This document shows, piece after piece, positions 1 to 11,226 of a stretch of DNA of 64,000 bases. The stretch covers positions 248,001 to 312,000 of the forward strand of contig NDFF03000011.1 of the NCBI GenBank assembly GCA_002150815.3, read 5' to 3'. A program made the translations under genes and the position numbers. How positions within the stretch are numbered: the first letter of the stretch is position 1; every line of letters begins with the position of its first letter. This DNA comes from Grammothele lineata (Eukaryota; Basidiomycota; Agaricomycetes; Polyporales; Polyporaceae). Under the pieces are notes generated by a model, which worked only from the letters and a program-made list of their open reading frames with translations, did not search any database and was not told the DNA's origin.

Positions 1-507
1 TCGAACACGCTCATGACCTCGCTCAACTCGCGCAAGAACATCGCCGAAAAGCGGAGCACGATGCACACTTCGAGCCACCAAAACACCGCGTACCGGCCCG
101 GCGGACGCACGGCCGGCGAAGCCGGGGAGCACTCGACGCGGCACGGGCCGGACGCGGTGGGCGTGCTCAGTACGCAGGGCGCGGTCGAGATCCACATATC
201 GCGCGTGACGACCGCCCGGGGATAGGGGACTCGATGGATAAGTTGCCCCAGGTGCGTCCCTGTTTCCAGCGAATTCAATTGATGGTGTCCCTTTCGCCTC
301 CGAGTCTCTCGTCCTGTTCCACCCCTGGATCCCCACTCCCTCGTTTTCAGCCCATTCTTACGCGCATACCCGGATGCTGACTACGTGACGCGCTCGCAGC
401 ATTGGGACAACATCGAGATGCGCGGAGTGCGGCGCCCGGCAGCGAGCTCTCCCGACGACTCATTCTTCGACAGCGACGTAAAGAAGGAACCTCATATGCA
501 CCCATGA
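1..507 (+). pseudogene. DUF6534 7-TM protein, copy 1: 3' end only, with a frame break
   Basis: This is the C-terminal part of a DUF6534-type fungal membrane protein, cut by the window start. It opens inside the family hallmark NTLMTSLNSR, which lies at the end of the last membrane segment. A polar tail follows with the motif VEIHISRVT. The reading frame stops at a TAG at 223-225, yet the expected continuation (SMDKLPQ) lies just after it in another frame. A GT-AG intron at 252-399 then joins to a final exon starting HWDNIEM and ending at 505-507. The other copies have this same last exon, so the gene was once complete here. The TAG implies a 1-2 nt indel next to a short G run at 225-228, or a sequencing error. 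It is called a pseudogene only because of that break. Function of the family is unknown. Confidence 0.7.
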
Positions 508-1730
508 CGCCAGGGGACGTTACCAAGCCCGGGAGGTTGTCGTAGCGATTTTCTCGATTTATCCCTCTATCTCTCTCATGCTACGCCGCCTTCTAGCACC
601 TTTCGCCTCAGATACTGGCCCAACTCCGCGCCGTTTGCCATGACTAACTTGCCGCGGGCGGCGGGCGGTTGGGCCCTGCTATCCCGGTGACGTTGTCTCC
701 CGATTCTATTCTAACTACTGTACAGAGAAGCTCTGGTAGTGAGAGTGCCAGCATATATACGTACGTAGGCCGGCCCCTTTCCATTCCGGGTTTGTTCTGT
801 TTATGCCGCCAGTAATACACACGTACATATATACTACTAGGCCCCACGCGCGGGCTTACAGCCTTAAGATGTCTGCCAATGACGATAGAAGCGCTCATTG
901 CGGACATGTACAGCGGACAACAGGTCTCAGACTCGCCCCGGGACCGTGCGTGCCGGCTCAGACCTACTCAGACTCGGCCCAAGTCGGCCCCTCAAAGAGC
1001 CGGGGATATCGGAGAGCCATCGGTAGGACTGCTCCGAGTCGGGTCGAGAGGCTTCTTAAAGGGGCGGAGTGCTGCGCTGCTCCGGGCGGCTCCAGCCCTG
1101 GAGCCGACGTTCCCGGAGCCGAACTACCTACCACACCTAGAGCTCAGAGGCCGGCTGATCACGTCTCATGACCGCATCCAGTGCATATAGCTGCCCGGTG
1201 CGTTCTCGGCCGGACTACGTACCTAGCAGCGACGCGTACGATTACTAAAGGGGCGACATCTCGCTGCCATGATGCTCCATGACGTGAACAGGGATGTGGT
1301 AGTGTTGGCGCGGGAGCGGGGGGATGAGGTGATGCCGAAACTACTAGAGCTAGAGTTTCGGGTAGGAATGGAAGGGACGGCGAGGTGGTGACGAAACTGG
1401 ACTAGTAGTGAGATCTGAGAGACGCGAGAAGAGCACGACGGAGACCAATTCGGTGCGCCTCATATCAGAGCATGCCGTAGGCTTACGAGCTGCTACGCGC
1501 GACGCTGAATGGGGAACCAATCCTTTGCGACCCTATAACACAGATGCGAGCATAACACAGTTAGTAGTATAAATACACACATAGATCACCACTCTCCCGC
1601 GAAAGAAGGCCGGGTCGAGTCCGCCTTCAGCTCCTTCCGCCGTATCCGAGTCCGAGCCCTGCGTGCGCGCGCCTGGATCCGTCCAGGCCCCCTAAGCCAT
1701 ATGGGCGAGAGATGTCGAAGGTGGTCGCGG
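508..1730. other. Intergenic, between convergent DUF6534 copies 1 and 2
   Basis: No gene is recognised. The open frames around 800-1190 have no recognisable domain and no splice partners. A TATA-like stretch (TATAAATA near 1569) has no convincing gene downstream. The two flanking genes end towards this interval, so it should hold their 3' ends. Confidence 0.4.
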
Positions 1731-3691
1731 TCACTGCGTCCCAGGAGCGAACACGTCCCCAATCTTCAAGTCCGAGTCGGCGTCGTCCATTGTGTGCCCG
1801 GACGAGACGACGTGCTGCATCTCGACGTCGTCGCCCGCGTCCCAATCCTAAATGCACAAATAGAATAAAATAAACACCTCGTCAGCATTGACAGTCCCGC
1901 GCGCAAAAATATAATCGGACGCGATTCACCCGCTGCTCTCGCAGACCCGGGACCCACGCCACCACAGTATCACAGGGAAAGGAAACTCACCGAGGGCGGC
2001 TTGCCCTTCGACCTCCCGTCGCTCTCCGTGACGTGCGAGATGTGCACCTCGATCGGCCCCCCGCCGGCCGACGCGGTGACGTCCGGGAGGCCCCCGCGCG
2101 AGCCCACGCCCACGCCCACGCCGGAGCGCACGCCGTGCGTGCCCGCGGAGATGGCGCTGCGCGCGTTGGAGAGCGTGCCGGAGGAGGTGTATTGTACGCG
2201 CGAGTCGAGCCCGCGTCGGGCGTTGCCGCCGATTTGGGCTCGCGAGTTGAGGGAGGTCATGAGGGTGTTGGAGTAGACTGGTGCGCGCGAGGGTTAGTTG
2301 GGAGAGTTAAGGGGTCTGATAGTCGGGATACATGCCTTTGCCGAGGATCGCGACCCTGAAGGAAGAGGCGAGTGCGTGTGAGCGTGGCGTGCAGGAGGGA
2401 ATGAAGGGTCATGGATGACGCACATAGCAAGGTGGGCGTTGTTGTTGGGCATGGAGAGGAAAAAGATGAGCTCGAGCGTCGCGGTGATCGCGCACGCGGA
2501 GCCAGTCTCGACGGTGAGGCGGATGAGGCGACGAATCATGAGGTCGCTAGACTGGAACGTGCTCGAGCGCCGTTTCGCGCTGTAGAGCTAGTAGAGGAGC
2601 GGCGTATATGAACATCTGGGCGGTTGGGCGAACAGGGGGGTATGCGACGGACCAGATAGAGCATGGAGAACATTATAAGCTGAAACAGAAAGGGTAAGCA
2701 AGTGCTACAGCCGTCAGTTATCGAGTACGCACCAAATCACACGCGGCGCTACCGGATAGCCATATGATGACGGAGACCTTGGGGCCTACTGTATGCAGGC
2801 TAGATGTGCTCTTGAAGATACCTTCCTGTCGGTTGTTCAGCAAACGCGTTCGTGACCTACCCCAGTGCACAGGCAAAACTCACCATGATACCAGTAGCCA
2901 GGGCACCGCACAGCTGTAGGAGCCCAGTCTGAAGGGAGGAATGGGATCAAGCGTCGGCTTGTGGCGTAGTGCAGCGCATATACTCACAAAGAGGACTGCC
3001 CCAGGGATCCATCTTGTTTGGCTGAGTGTGTATATTCTCCACGCATAAAAGGCTTGTACCAAAAACGCAGCTATATGCGCAACAAACTTCGTCAGCGTCG
3101 ACGTTCGGCCTCCATAGCGGAAGGAGAGAAGTGACTAACTCATGCCTGACACGGGGGGAATGGCGGTGAACCACCAACTCGGGTTCTGGAGGACTTCAGG
3201 CTGGCCCCAGCCCTGTACGAGCTGCTGCCATGCGAGGTCGGCGATGGAGACGCTCTGGGCGATGTCGAGCCCGAAGAGGACGTATACGGTGGCCCAGGTG
3301 GCGATGCGGTCTCTAGGGAACGAGACGTAGTAGATGTCTAACGTTCATAGCAGCCAGTTGTCAGCAACCATTGGGTGGAAGCAGGTGTCAGACAAAGTGG
3401 GCAACGCACATAGTTGGACGAAGGTGACGCCGAAGAGCAGCCACCCGAAGAGGGCCCCGATGAGCTGCGGCGGGTAGCGTTAGCGTTTCCTTTCTTAATG
3501 GACGCGGCCGATGGTCGGACGGCGTCGATGGTTAAGCGAGGGAGCGGGTATGTGTGTACTGACCGTTGGGGCGATTCTGGTGAAGCGTGATCGACGTCAG
3601 CGGATGCCCACAACGCGAACGCGGATCGATGAAACATGGACACTGACCGACCGAAGACCTCTGGAGTGACGGGCGACGCAGAGTCGGCCAT
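1731..3691 (-). CDS. DUF6534-domain 7-TM protein, copy 2
   Basis: This is a predicted seven-transmembrane protein of the fungal DUF6534 family, probably in the plasma membrane; its biochemical role is unknown. It starts at the ATG at 3689-3691 (MADSASPVTPEVFG). About twelve exons follow. They include a 13-nt micro-exon at 3564-3576 (IAPT), TM1 (LIGALFGWLLFGV), and a long exon at about 3142-3340 with the loop DIYYVSF, the TM segment VLFGLDIAQS and the GWGQPE loop. Then come TM4 (QAFYAWRIYTLS), the SMLYL exon, the RRLIRLTVETGSAC exon, a 20-nt micro-exon at 2336-2355 and the tail exon with NTLMTSLNSR. The last exon starts DWD and contains VEMQHV. The tail is glycine-rich, with a VGVGVG run from a repeated CCCACG unit, and carries IEVHISHVTESD. 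The intron after the 20-nt exon begins with GC rather than GT. All junctions keep frame, so the copy looks functional. Confidence 0.85.
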
Positions 3692-4908
3692 GCGCGCGCG
3701 CTGGGCGGGGTGACCGCACGAGGGACGGCGAGGAGGAAAGGAGGATGTCGGAGGGGAAGCGAGTGCCTAGCTGGAGATGCCCCGGGGGGCTCGAAGGGTC
3801 GCATAAGTAGCGCGGCAGGCGGGGCACGGATAGAGTTCGCGAGTGGGCGGAGAAGTTTGCTCTAGCTAGCCGCGCGCGAAGGGTGGCGTGGGCGGGATCG
3901 TGCGGGCCACCTGCACCGCGCCTGTCATCCCTCGCGCGCTTGGCAACGCTTCTCCCAAAGACCCATACGAGAGCATGAGCGCAGATGCAGACGCCATCTG
4001 CCCTCTGCAGCTTCCATATTGCGCCCACGGACACAACATGCAAATCTCGGGGTGCGGAATGAGCTGAGAACGGGCATTCTCGGGCTTCGCGTTACGGAAA
4101 CCCAGAGGCGCCTCTCATAACGCCAGGGCGGACCTGGCAAGATGCGCTGATGATGAGCCCCCTCCGAAGGCTCGTTATTCAGTAGCTCTGATAGAGTACA
4201 GTCGCGCAGAACCTCTCGAGTGCCCTCTAGTGCGGAGCGTGGGCGGATGGCGGTCGGGGCGAGGTCAGCAGGCTGTCCGTTCCATTGCATGGCACGGCGA
4301 CGCACCCGATCTGGCAATCCCTCGACGAACGCAGGGACACTGATCGCAGACGCCGGCCCGGAGGCATTGACAAAATGACCTCCGGGCTCTCGGCCTCCAT
4401 CGGAGCATCCGCCGACGTCAAGAAGCCCCCGTCCGTCCCGGCTGTGCGCCACAAAGGCGCATTCCCCCATGCGGCCGCGCACAACGCTACTTCCAAGTTC
4501 CCACTCGGTGTCCCAATCACATGAGCCATCGCCCAGCGGCACATCGCCGCCCGTTCCCTCCCGATTGGGCCCGTCCCGCGCGAGTCCTCGTGCGCGGTGG
4601 GAGAAACCTGCAGTCGCGACCAAGGCTGGAATTCAGCGGCGGGGTTTCGATTCCTTGATACAACAAGTTGCCAGGCGCGACCCAGCCCAGCCTCCTCGAC
4701 GTCTTCGCCCCCACGCCCGTGCCCACCCCCTACTTTGACTCTCGTCTTGCCCAAAGCGAGCCACAGAAGATCGCGTCCGACATCACGAAGCATGATCACC
4801 GCGACGTGTAATCGCGGGATGTGGTCATTGGCCTGCGAATCCCTTCGCACCCTTCGCACCGCCGCGCGGCGTGACTGCTCCTCCGAGCCCTGACCAGAAA
4901 AGGAGGCA
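3692..4908. other. Intergenic, between DUF6534 copies 2 and 3
   Basis: Long minus-strand open frames cover 3925-4859, but they show no domain, no membrane segments and no splice structure, and look like chance ORFs in GC-rich DNA. A GATTGGGA on the minus strand at 4511-4518 resembles the start of the WD exon seen in other DUF6534 copies. It lacks an adjacent AG acceptor, so it is not accepted as the last exon of copy 3. Confidence 0.35.
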
Positions 4909-7002
4909 CTACGGCCGCTTCCCGACAGCGACCTTCCGCGACCCCCTCGTCGTGGTCGTAGTCGTGGCGGTCATCTCGACCTCGACCTCGGTCTCCGTCG
5001 CGCGCGAGACGAAGATCTCGATCGCGCCGCACTCCCCGCCGCCCTCCGACGTCGTCTGCGACACCCGCGACACGCTGAAGCCGCTCGCGACGTTCGGCCC
5101 CGAGAAGCGGATCGACGTCTGCGCGAGGGGTCCCCCCGCGGCGGACAGCCCCGCCGCGCGCGCGGACATCGCGGCGCGGGAGTTGAGCGAGACCATGAGA
5201 GAGTTGGAGTAGACTGTTCGTGGGGAGGATAGGAAGGGGGGACGCGTCAGCGGCGTTGACAGGGCGTGCATCACCAACTCAGCCGGAGCCGAAGAGGCGC
5301 AGGCGGGGGGAGACCGGGCAAGGGGGAGACCGGACGTACCTTTGCTGAGCATCGCGCCGCTGTGGAGCGTTGGCAACAGTCAAAATGCGGCGCATGAATC
5401 ACAAGATTTAGAAGGTATCAAGAAGAAAGAGAAGAAGAAGCGGGCTCGGACGTACACGGCAAGATGGGCGTTGTTGTTCGGGAGCGCAAGGTAGAGGATG
5501 AGCTCGAGGATCGCGCACAGGGCGCAGGCGGAGCCTGTCTCCAGCGTCAGCCGCAGTAGGCGGTTCACGATCAGCTCGCCCCGCGCGCTCAGCCCGCCCG
5601 TCTCATTATGCAGGTGGTAGAGCTAGTTCGCGAGTTCGTGGATGAGAGATGGGAGCAGTGTCAGCCTGGCGGCTCCGCGGAGGATAGGAGAAGTAAATGG
5701 CGTACGAGGTAGATCATAGAAGTCATGATGAGCTGTGGGGCATGACATAGCATGGGATCGTCAGCTCGTGGGGCGCTCTCTTGGATCCACGGTGGCGCGC
5801 CGGCGCGGACGTACCACGTCGCAAACGGCGCTACCCGCGAGCCAGAGGACGATGCTGACAGTTGCGCTCGTAGTGTGCACGAGTGTGATGCTATTCAGCG
5901 AGACGAACTGCAATACACGCCGTCGTCAGCTCCCGCACGGCGTCCCGTTCCGCTCTCCTTCGTGCGCCTCGGAGATTGTATGTAGCTACAATCACTTACA
6001 AGCAGTCCGGTCGCCCACGCCCCGCCCGATTGCACAAGAGCCGTCTGTGATGTGCAAAGTGCGTTATATTGCACGCGCCATCAATCTTTGAGTGAGCGAG
6101 AAGGCGAGAAGGGGAAGAAAGAGAAGCGCTCGCGCGGACTGAATGCCGCTGCGACTTCGCGGAACTCACGAGAACGATGATGGCGGGAACGACCCGCCAG
6201 CGTGCGCCGCCGAGGCGCGCGATGCGCGACGCGTAGAAGGCCTGCACCAGGAGCGCAACTGCGGCGGGACCGTGGTTAGCGGGCGTGCGGAGAGAAGGGC
6301 AATTCAGTTGTAACCACATGAAGATAGGGACAGGGACGAGAAAGAAGAGAAAGGGGGAGGCAAGAGGGACTTAGAGAATACGCACTCAAGCCGGAAACGA
6401 GCGGGATCGCGGTGAACCACCACCCCGGGACGTCGACCGCGCTGGGCCGGCCCCAGCCGCTGCAGAGCAGGTCCCACGCCTCGCCTGCGACGGCGGCGCT
6501 CTGCACGGCGTCGAGCACGAAGAGCGCGTAGACGAGCGCGACGGTCGTGAGCCGGTCCGAGCGGTACGTGACATGGTAGAAGTCTGGGGGGCCCGAACGT
6601 TCGTGAGCCCCGGGGTCGCCGATATTGTGGAAAGATGGAAGGAATGGGGGCAGGAGACTGCGGTCAGCGGCCGCCGGGGGGTTACGAGGAGAAATTGAAG
6701 GGAAGGTACGCACAGAGCTGGACGGTCGAGACTCCGAAGAGCATCCACGAGAGAAGGGCACCAATCAGCTGGCGGGACACGCCGCGAGCCGCGGTCAGAG
6801 CTCGTATTCTGCGACCCTGCGCGCGGAGGAGGAAGGCGAGAAGCGGGAACTCAGCGCACCGTTGGCCCGATTCTAGCAGGTGAGATAGGGTCAGTGGTCA
6901 CAAATTGAGGGGCTGATATCAGAACGACCGTTGTATCTCGTGTTGTGTCGAATGGAGAACTCACCGACCGAGAATCTCAGAGGAGACGGGCGGGTCCGAC
7001 AT
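4909..7002 (-). CDS. DUF6534-domain 7-TM protein, copy 3
   Basis: This is a predicted seven-transmembrane DUF6534 protein of unknown function. It starts at the ATG at 7000-7002 (MSDPPVSSEILG). The exon plan matches its neighbours: a 13-nt micro-exon at 6860-6872 (IGPT), TM1 (LIGALLSWMLFGVSTVQ), the long exon with FYHVTYRSDR and LFVLDAVQSAAVAGEAW, then QAFYASRIARL. An exon follows with WLAGSAVCDV, then SMIYL, then NRLLRLTLETGSAC, the 20-nt micro-exon at 5340-5359, and a tail with NTLMVSLNSR-like sequence. The tail keeps a divergent HIS motif (EIFVSRATETE), with VEVEVE and a TTTTTT run. The frame ends at a TAG at 4909-4911 with no identifiable final WD exon, so the tail is shortened or the last junction was missed. 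All other junctions preserve frame. Confidence 0.82.
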
Positions 7003-9453
7003 GGACGACGACGTAGTTGAAAGCAGCGAGGACGAACCCCCCGCGCGCGTGCTGGGTTGTTGTATATGTACACCCTAACCGCTAGCGCACCGGCGGCCAG
7101 CAAGCGAGGCCGCCTCGCGGTCTGGAGACCCGTGGGGAGATCTGGGGCCGCGCCCGCGGCGTAGCGTCTGAACGGGGACGCCGACGATGGTGGTGTTGCA
7201 CTGCGGCTACGCGAACGCGCGAAGTGGCGACCGGGGAGGCGCGTACGGCGGGCCCGCCGCGGCCGCCTGGGACTCTGCGGGGCGCGGGGCTGGAGCCCGC
7301 ACGTTCGCGGGTTCTGCGTCCAGGGTCGGGCGGGAAGCGGGGCTTCTGCGTGCCTGTCAGCTGGGAGACGCAGCCGTACGCGAAAGGATGGGGCGGGGAG
7401 GCGTTGGTGAGCGCGACTTCGTGTAACGGCATGGTCGACTACGGTCGCTCTTCGAATGACGCCACGCGACGTTCGAGCGCTGATGGACCTTGTGTCTTGA
7501 ATATCGGCGGAGAACCAGAGTCCAGTCAGCGGACTGAAGTTGCGATGGACTTTCGTGATATGTTTCGTGTACGTGGCCCGCGGATGGACTACGGATGGGA
7601 GAACGGAATGAGGAACGTAAGCGTTTTCCGATGAACGACCAATAGAAAAGCAGGGTAGTGAGCTTGAATAAATGCCGAAGTGATGAGAACCTACTATATT
7701 CTGGCTCAAGGCATGACTGGGGTCGCCAAAATCGGAGACGCGGTTATGTCGAAATATCGCCTATTGCGTCGTCCTTCTGAATTGCGAAGCAGCAACGTCG
7801 AGGCTGCCAGGAATAGGAGGGGAAAGTATCGCGAAATCCCTAGTATGGCGATGTAATCCGGCTGTACGACATGTCCATAGTTGCGAATGCGCACAATTCC
7901 GACTGCTGCTACTAGTTAGACCCAGGTATCGCCGAGGAAAGGATACCACCTGGCAGTAGAAGTAGAAGGAAAGAGATGAACCTGACCTCAGCAAATAGTA
8001 CTAGACAAGTAGTATCAAGTATAAAGCGTTAAAGCGTGATCAATCTTCTGTCTTACATTACGTAATTGACGTGCGGACAAGCCGCCGGCTCAGATCCTCT
8101 CGATTGCTACCAACCATCACGTCGTACACATGGCCCTACATCCCCTTTGCAGCCTTTGTCTCTCATCTTGTGGAAATGCATCCTACTTAATCTCGTCTTT
8201 ACTCATGGCAAGCCAGCACTGCTAGTGTCCGATTCACTCGTGACCACGAGACGCAGCGATTCGGGAACATTGGAGCAGGCTTCTTACCAACAACTCTTCA
8301 ATCGAACTCGAAGCCCACTCATGGTTCTCAATGCTGTGGCGTTATACCTATCTTTGATACGCAGGTATAAAAACAAGGTAAATGGGACCCTCAGGCGCAC
8401 ACACGAATCAGTACGGGAGCTATGTCCAGGGTTCAGGTCAAGTGACACGTCTCAAGTGAGCTGGATGCGAATCAAAGGTTCGGGCAGGACCGCGGTGCAA
8501 CAATCGCGAGTATATGCAAGATAACGTCGTGCGTACTAGCGAAAGTATCGCCTGGCAGCTCAAGCCGTGCACAATCGACGGCGCAAGTACCCCACCGCCA
8601 CGATAACCCTGCGCATACAGCTATACCTCGTATGCGTTTCTCCGGAGCTACATGGATATTTCGAGGATTATGGCGGCTTGGCGTCGGAGGAACTTCCGGA
8701 AGGTACGAAGTATCGTCTTTTCATTTAGCGAACGCTCCTTGACGATTAAGCGATGCCCAATAGGTCCGCTCCCGCACATCGGTTCCCAGTCTCCACGCGA
8801 CTCCAGCTAAGCGTCGAAGTCGCCAGACCTCGGGCCCGACGCGTCGTGCTGAGCAACGCGCCTCACTCCGCTTGACATCGGTTGGTACACACGGATACTT
8901 TAGCGTAAGAAATTGCACTGCCTCTATATATGAGTGGATGCTTCAGGGTCGACAGCGGTACCGAGACCTAGCGTTGCCGTCACGGTGCAATGGACGAGCG
9001 TGTCTGACGTCGGTTGGTAGTGGGGCGTAAGTAAGTGTATACTAGCCGTGCAAGCGCTGTCTCCCTCTCAGTTTGACGGGCGATCCTAATTGTAGATCTT
9101 TGTAGCCTGATTTTCAATCTATATATGTAGATGCGCGTCCATCGGATTTGGTGATTGTGGATTTGCGTGTGCGGACCCACAGCAGAAGTGTGTGTGATAG
9201 TCTTGTCGTTCATCGTAAATCCCAGGCTGTGCCCACATAAGAAGTCACCCGATGGGCGGGTCCTATCATGCAGATGCGTAGCCGTATAGCTGCCACCTGG
9301 GGCACAGACTTGGAAGTGTCGCAACATGCTACTCGACAGAAGTACACAATCTGCGTAACCTACAGGTTCACCATTCGCCCCCTCCGATACATAGAGCCAG
9401 ATCGCATAGCAAGGATAGGAGCTCGTAGTACAACAGTGGTATATAGAATAACG
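7003..9453. other. Gene-poor interval, between DUF6534 copies 3 and 4
   Basis: A TATA-like TATATGTAC near 7055-7065 lies about 55 bp upstream of the copy 3 start on the minus strand. Beyond it no gene is recognised. Frames at 7187-7634 (+), 8066-8524 (+) and 8980-9327 (-) have no recognisable domain, no consistent splice sites and no DUF6534 motif. The DNA looks unconstrained. Confidence 0.35.
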
Positions 9454-11226
9454 TTAGGACAGGTCCATACGACGCTTCTTTCCGTCGTCTGGAATAGTGG
9501 AGGGCGGGGTGACGTCGTGCATCTCAATTTCATCGGAGTCCCAATCCTATTCGTATAAACGGCCCTCAGCACCCGTCACATTTGGACGACATACGCAGGA
9601 GGACCGACCTGAGTAATCTTGTCGCGCGAGATGCCATGTCCCGCCTGACGGTCCGATTCGGTAACGTGCGAGATGTGGATTTCAATCGCAGCGTTGGACT
9701 CGACGTCGGCTGGATCGGGGCGCACGTTGGTGCTCCGGAAGCTCTTGCCGCCCACGTTGGAGGTGGTATGTGTCGACTGCATCACGCGGCTTGCAATGTT
9801 CGCGCGCGAGTTGAGCGAGGTCATCAGCGTGTTGGAGTACACTGAAGGACGTTAGAGTAAGTATGGCGTCTTGAAGACAAGGGTGATGTTATTATAAACG
9901 AACCTTTGCCGAGAATGCCGACACTGTCAGATACGAGTTGTCAGCTATACCAATAGTTTGACAGGACGTGAGAGTGTGCGTACACAGCAAGATGCGCGTT
10001 CGTATTTGGCAGAGCGAGGAAGAAGATGAGCTCGAGTGTTGCCGAAAAGGCACAGGCGGAGCCGGTCTCGACAGTGAGACGGATGAGGCGCCGGATCATC
10101 AGGTCGCTGCGCTCGAAATTCCCGCCTCGTTGCCTAGCACTGTAGAGCTGGAGACAGAGCGTGAGCAGAGTGATGGTAGGGGGATACGAGGTTAGAGAGG
10201 CACGCACCAGATATAGCATGGACACCATGATGATCTGGACCCTCACCAGTCAGCTCCAGTTATGTGATCACGCAGTAGCGAGCATCTCGTACCACATCGC
10301 AAGCTGCACTGCCGGCCAGCCACATAATCACACCGACGGTAGGCCCGATGGTGTGGAGTGCCGCAACGTTATGCAGAGTGCTGTCCTGAACTGACGTTGG
10401 TTCGCGTTCACAAATATGCGAGGTTATTACTCACGAGGATACCCGTCATCAAGGCGCCACATAGCTGTACAATCCCCGTCTGGAAGCACAAAGTTCAGCT
10501 TCTCCCGTGAACATCAGACGTGTATGAGAAGCGTATGACGTACGAAACCGACAATGGCGGGGACGATTCTCCACTTGCTCAGCTTAGAAATACGCCACAC
10601 GTAGAAGAACTGCACGATAAACGCAGCTGTGGGGAAGTGGTGGCTTGTCAGCGGCGATCCAAGAATAGCCTTGTGGAGGGGTGGGACGCACTCATGCCTG
10701 AAACGATTGGAATCATGATGAACCACCACGAGGGCTCGTTGAGGACTTCGGGGCGCCCCCAGCCATCGCATAACATCTGCCACGCTTCGTCCGCGACGGC
10801 AATGCTCTGCGCAACATCTAGTGCGAATAGCACATAGACAGCGAGCCAGATCGCGAGACGGTCATTGCGGAAGGAAACATGGTAAATATCTGCCGCGTCA
10901 ATCGGACAGCCGCGTAATCAGCGCCTGTGAATCACCAATGACGGGGAGGAGATTGCACGCGAGAGTGAACTTACAGAGCTGGACAACGGAGACGCCGAAC
11001 AGCATCCATGAGAGGATGGCACCGATGAACTGGGGACCACATTAGGAGGCCTCGCCTAATGCTGGTAGCCCTCGAGATCACCGTACTTACAGTGGGACCG
11101 ATGCTAAGCGAGATGTCGAGGTCAGCACAGTGATATTCCTCGAGGATGCCGTACAATGAATATCCATGCTCACCGACCAAGGATTGAGCTCGAGACGGGA
11201 GGCGAGGGTGTTGAGCCGTCTGACAT
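9454..11226 (-). CDS. DUF6534-domain 7-TM protein, copy 4
   Basis: This is a predicted seven-transmembrane DUF6534 protein of unknown function. It starts at the ATG at 11224-11226 (MSDGSTPSPPVSSSILG). Exon 2 is the 13-nt micro-exon at 11091-11103 (IGPT). TM1 is FIGAILSWMLFGVSVVQL. The long exon carries DIYHVSFRNDR, LFALDVAQSIAVADEAW, GWGRPE and PIVSGM. Next are QFFYVWRISKLS, a GALMTGIL exon, an exon with WLAGSAACDV, the 27-nt exon IIMVSMLYL, the RRLIRLTVETGSAC exon, a 20-nt micro-exon at 9904-9923 and the tail exon with NTLMTSLNSRANIA. The tail motif is IEIHISHVTESD, followed by DKITQ. The last exon begins DWDSDEIEMHDV and stops at 9454-9456. Every junction is in frame, so it looks functional, and it is a good reference copy for the array. 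Confidence 0.87.

Noticed and set aside
4511..4518. GATTGGGA on the minus strand, like the start of a DUF6534 WD exon
   Set aside because: There is no AG acceptor just before it, and the following residues do not match the family pattern.
3925..4859. Two long overlapping minus-strand frames between DUF6534 copies 2 and 3
   Set aside because: They share the same DNA in different frames and show no motif or intron structure; GC-rich chance ORFs.
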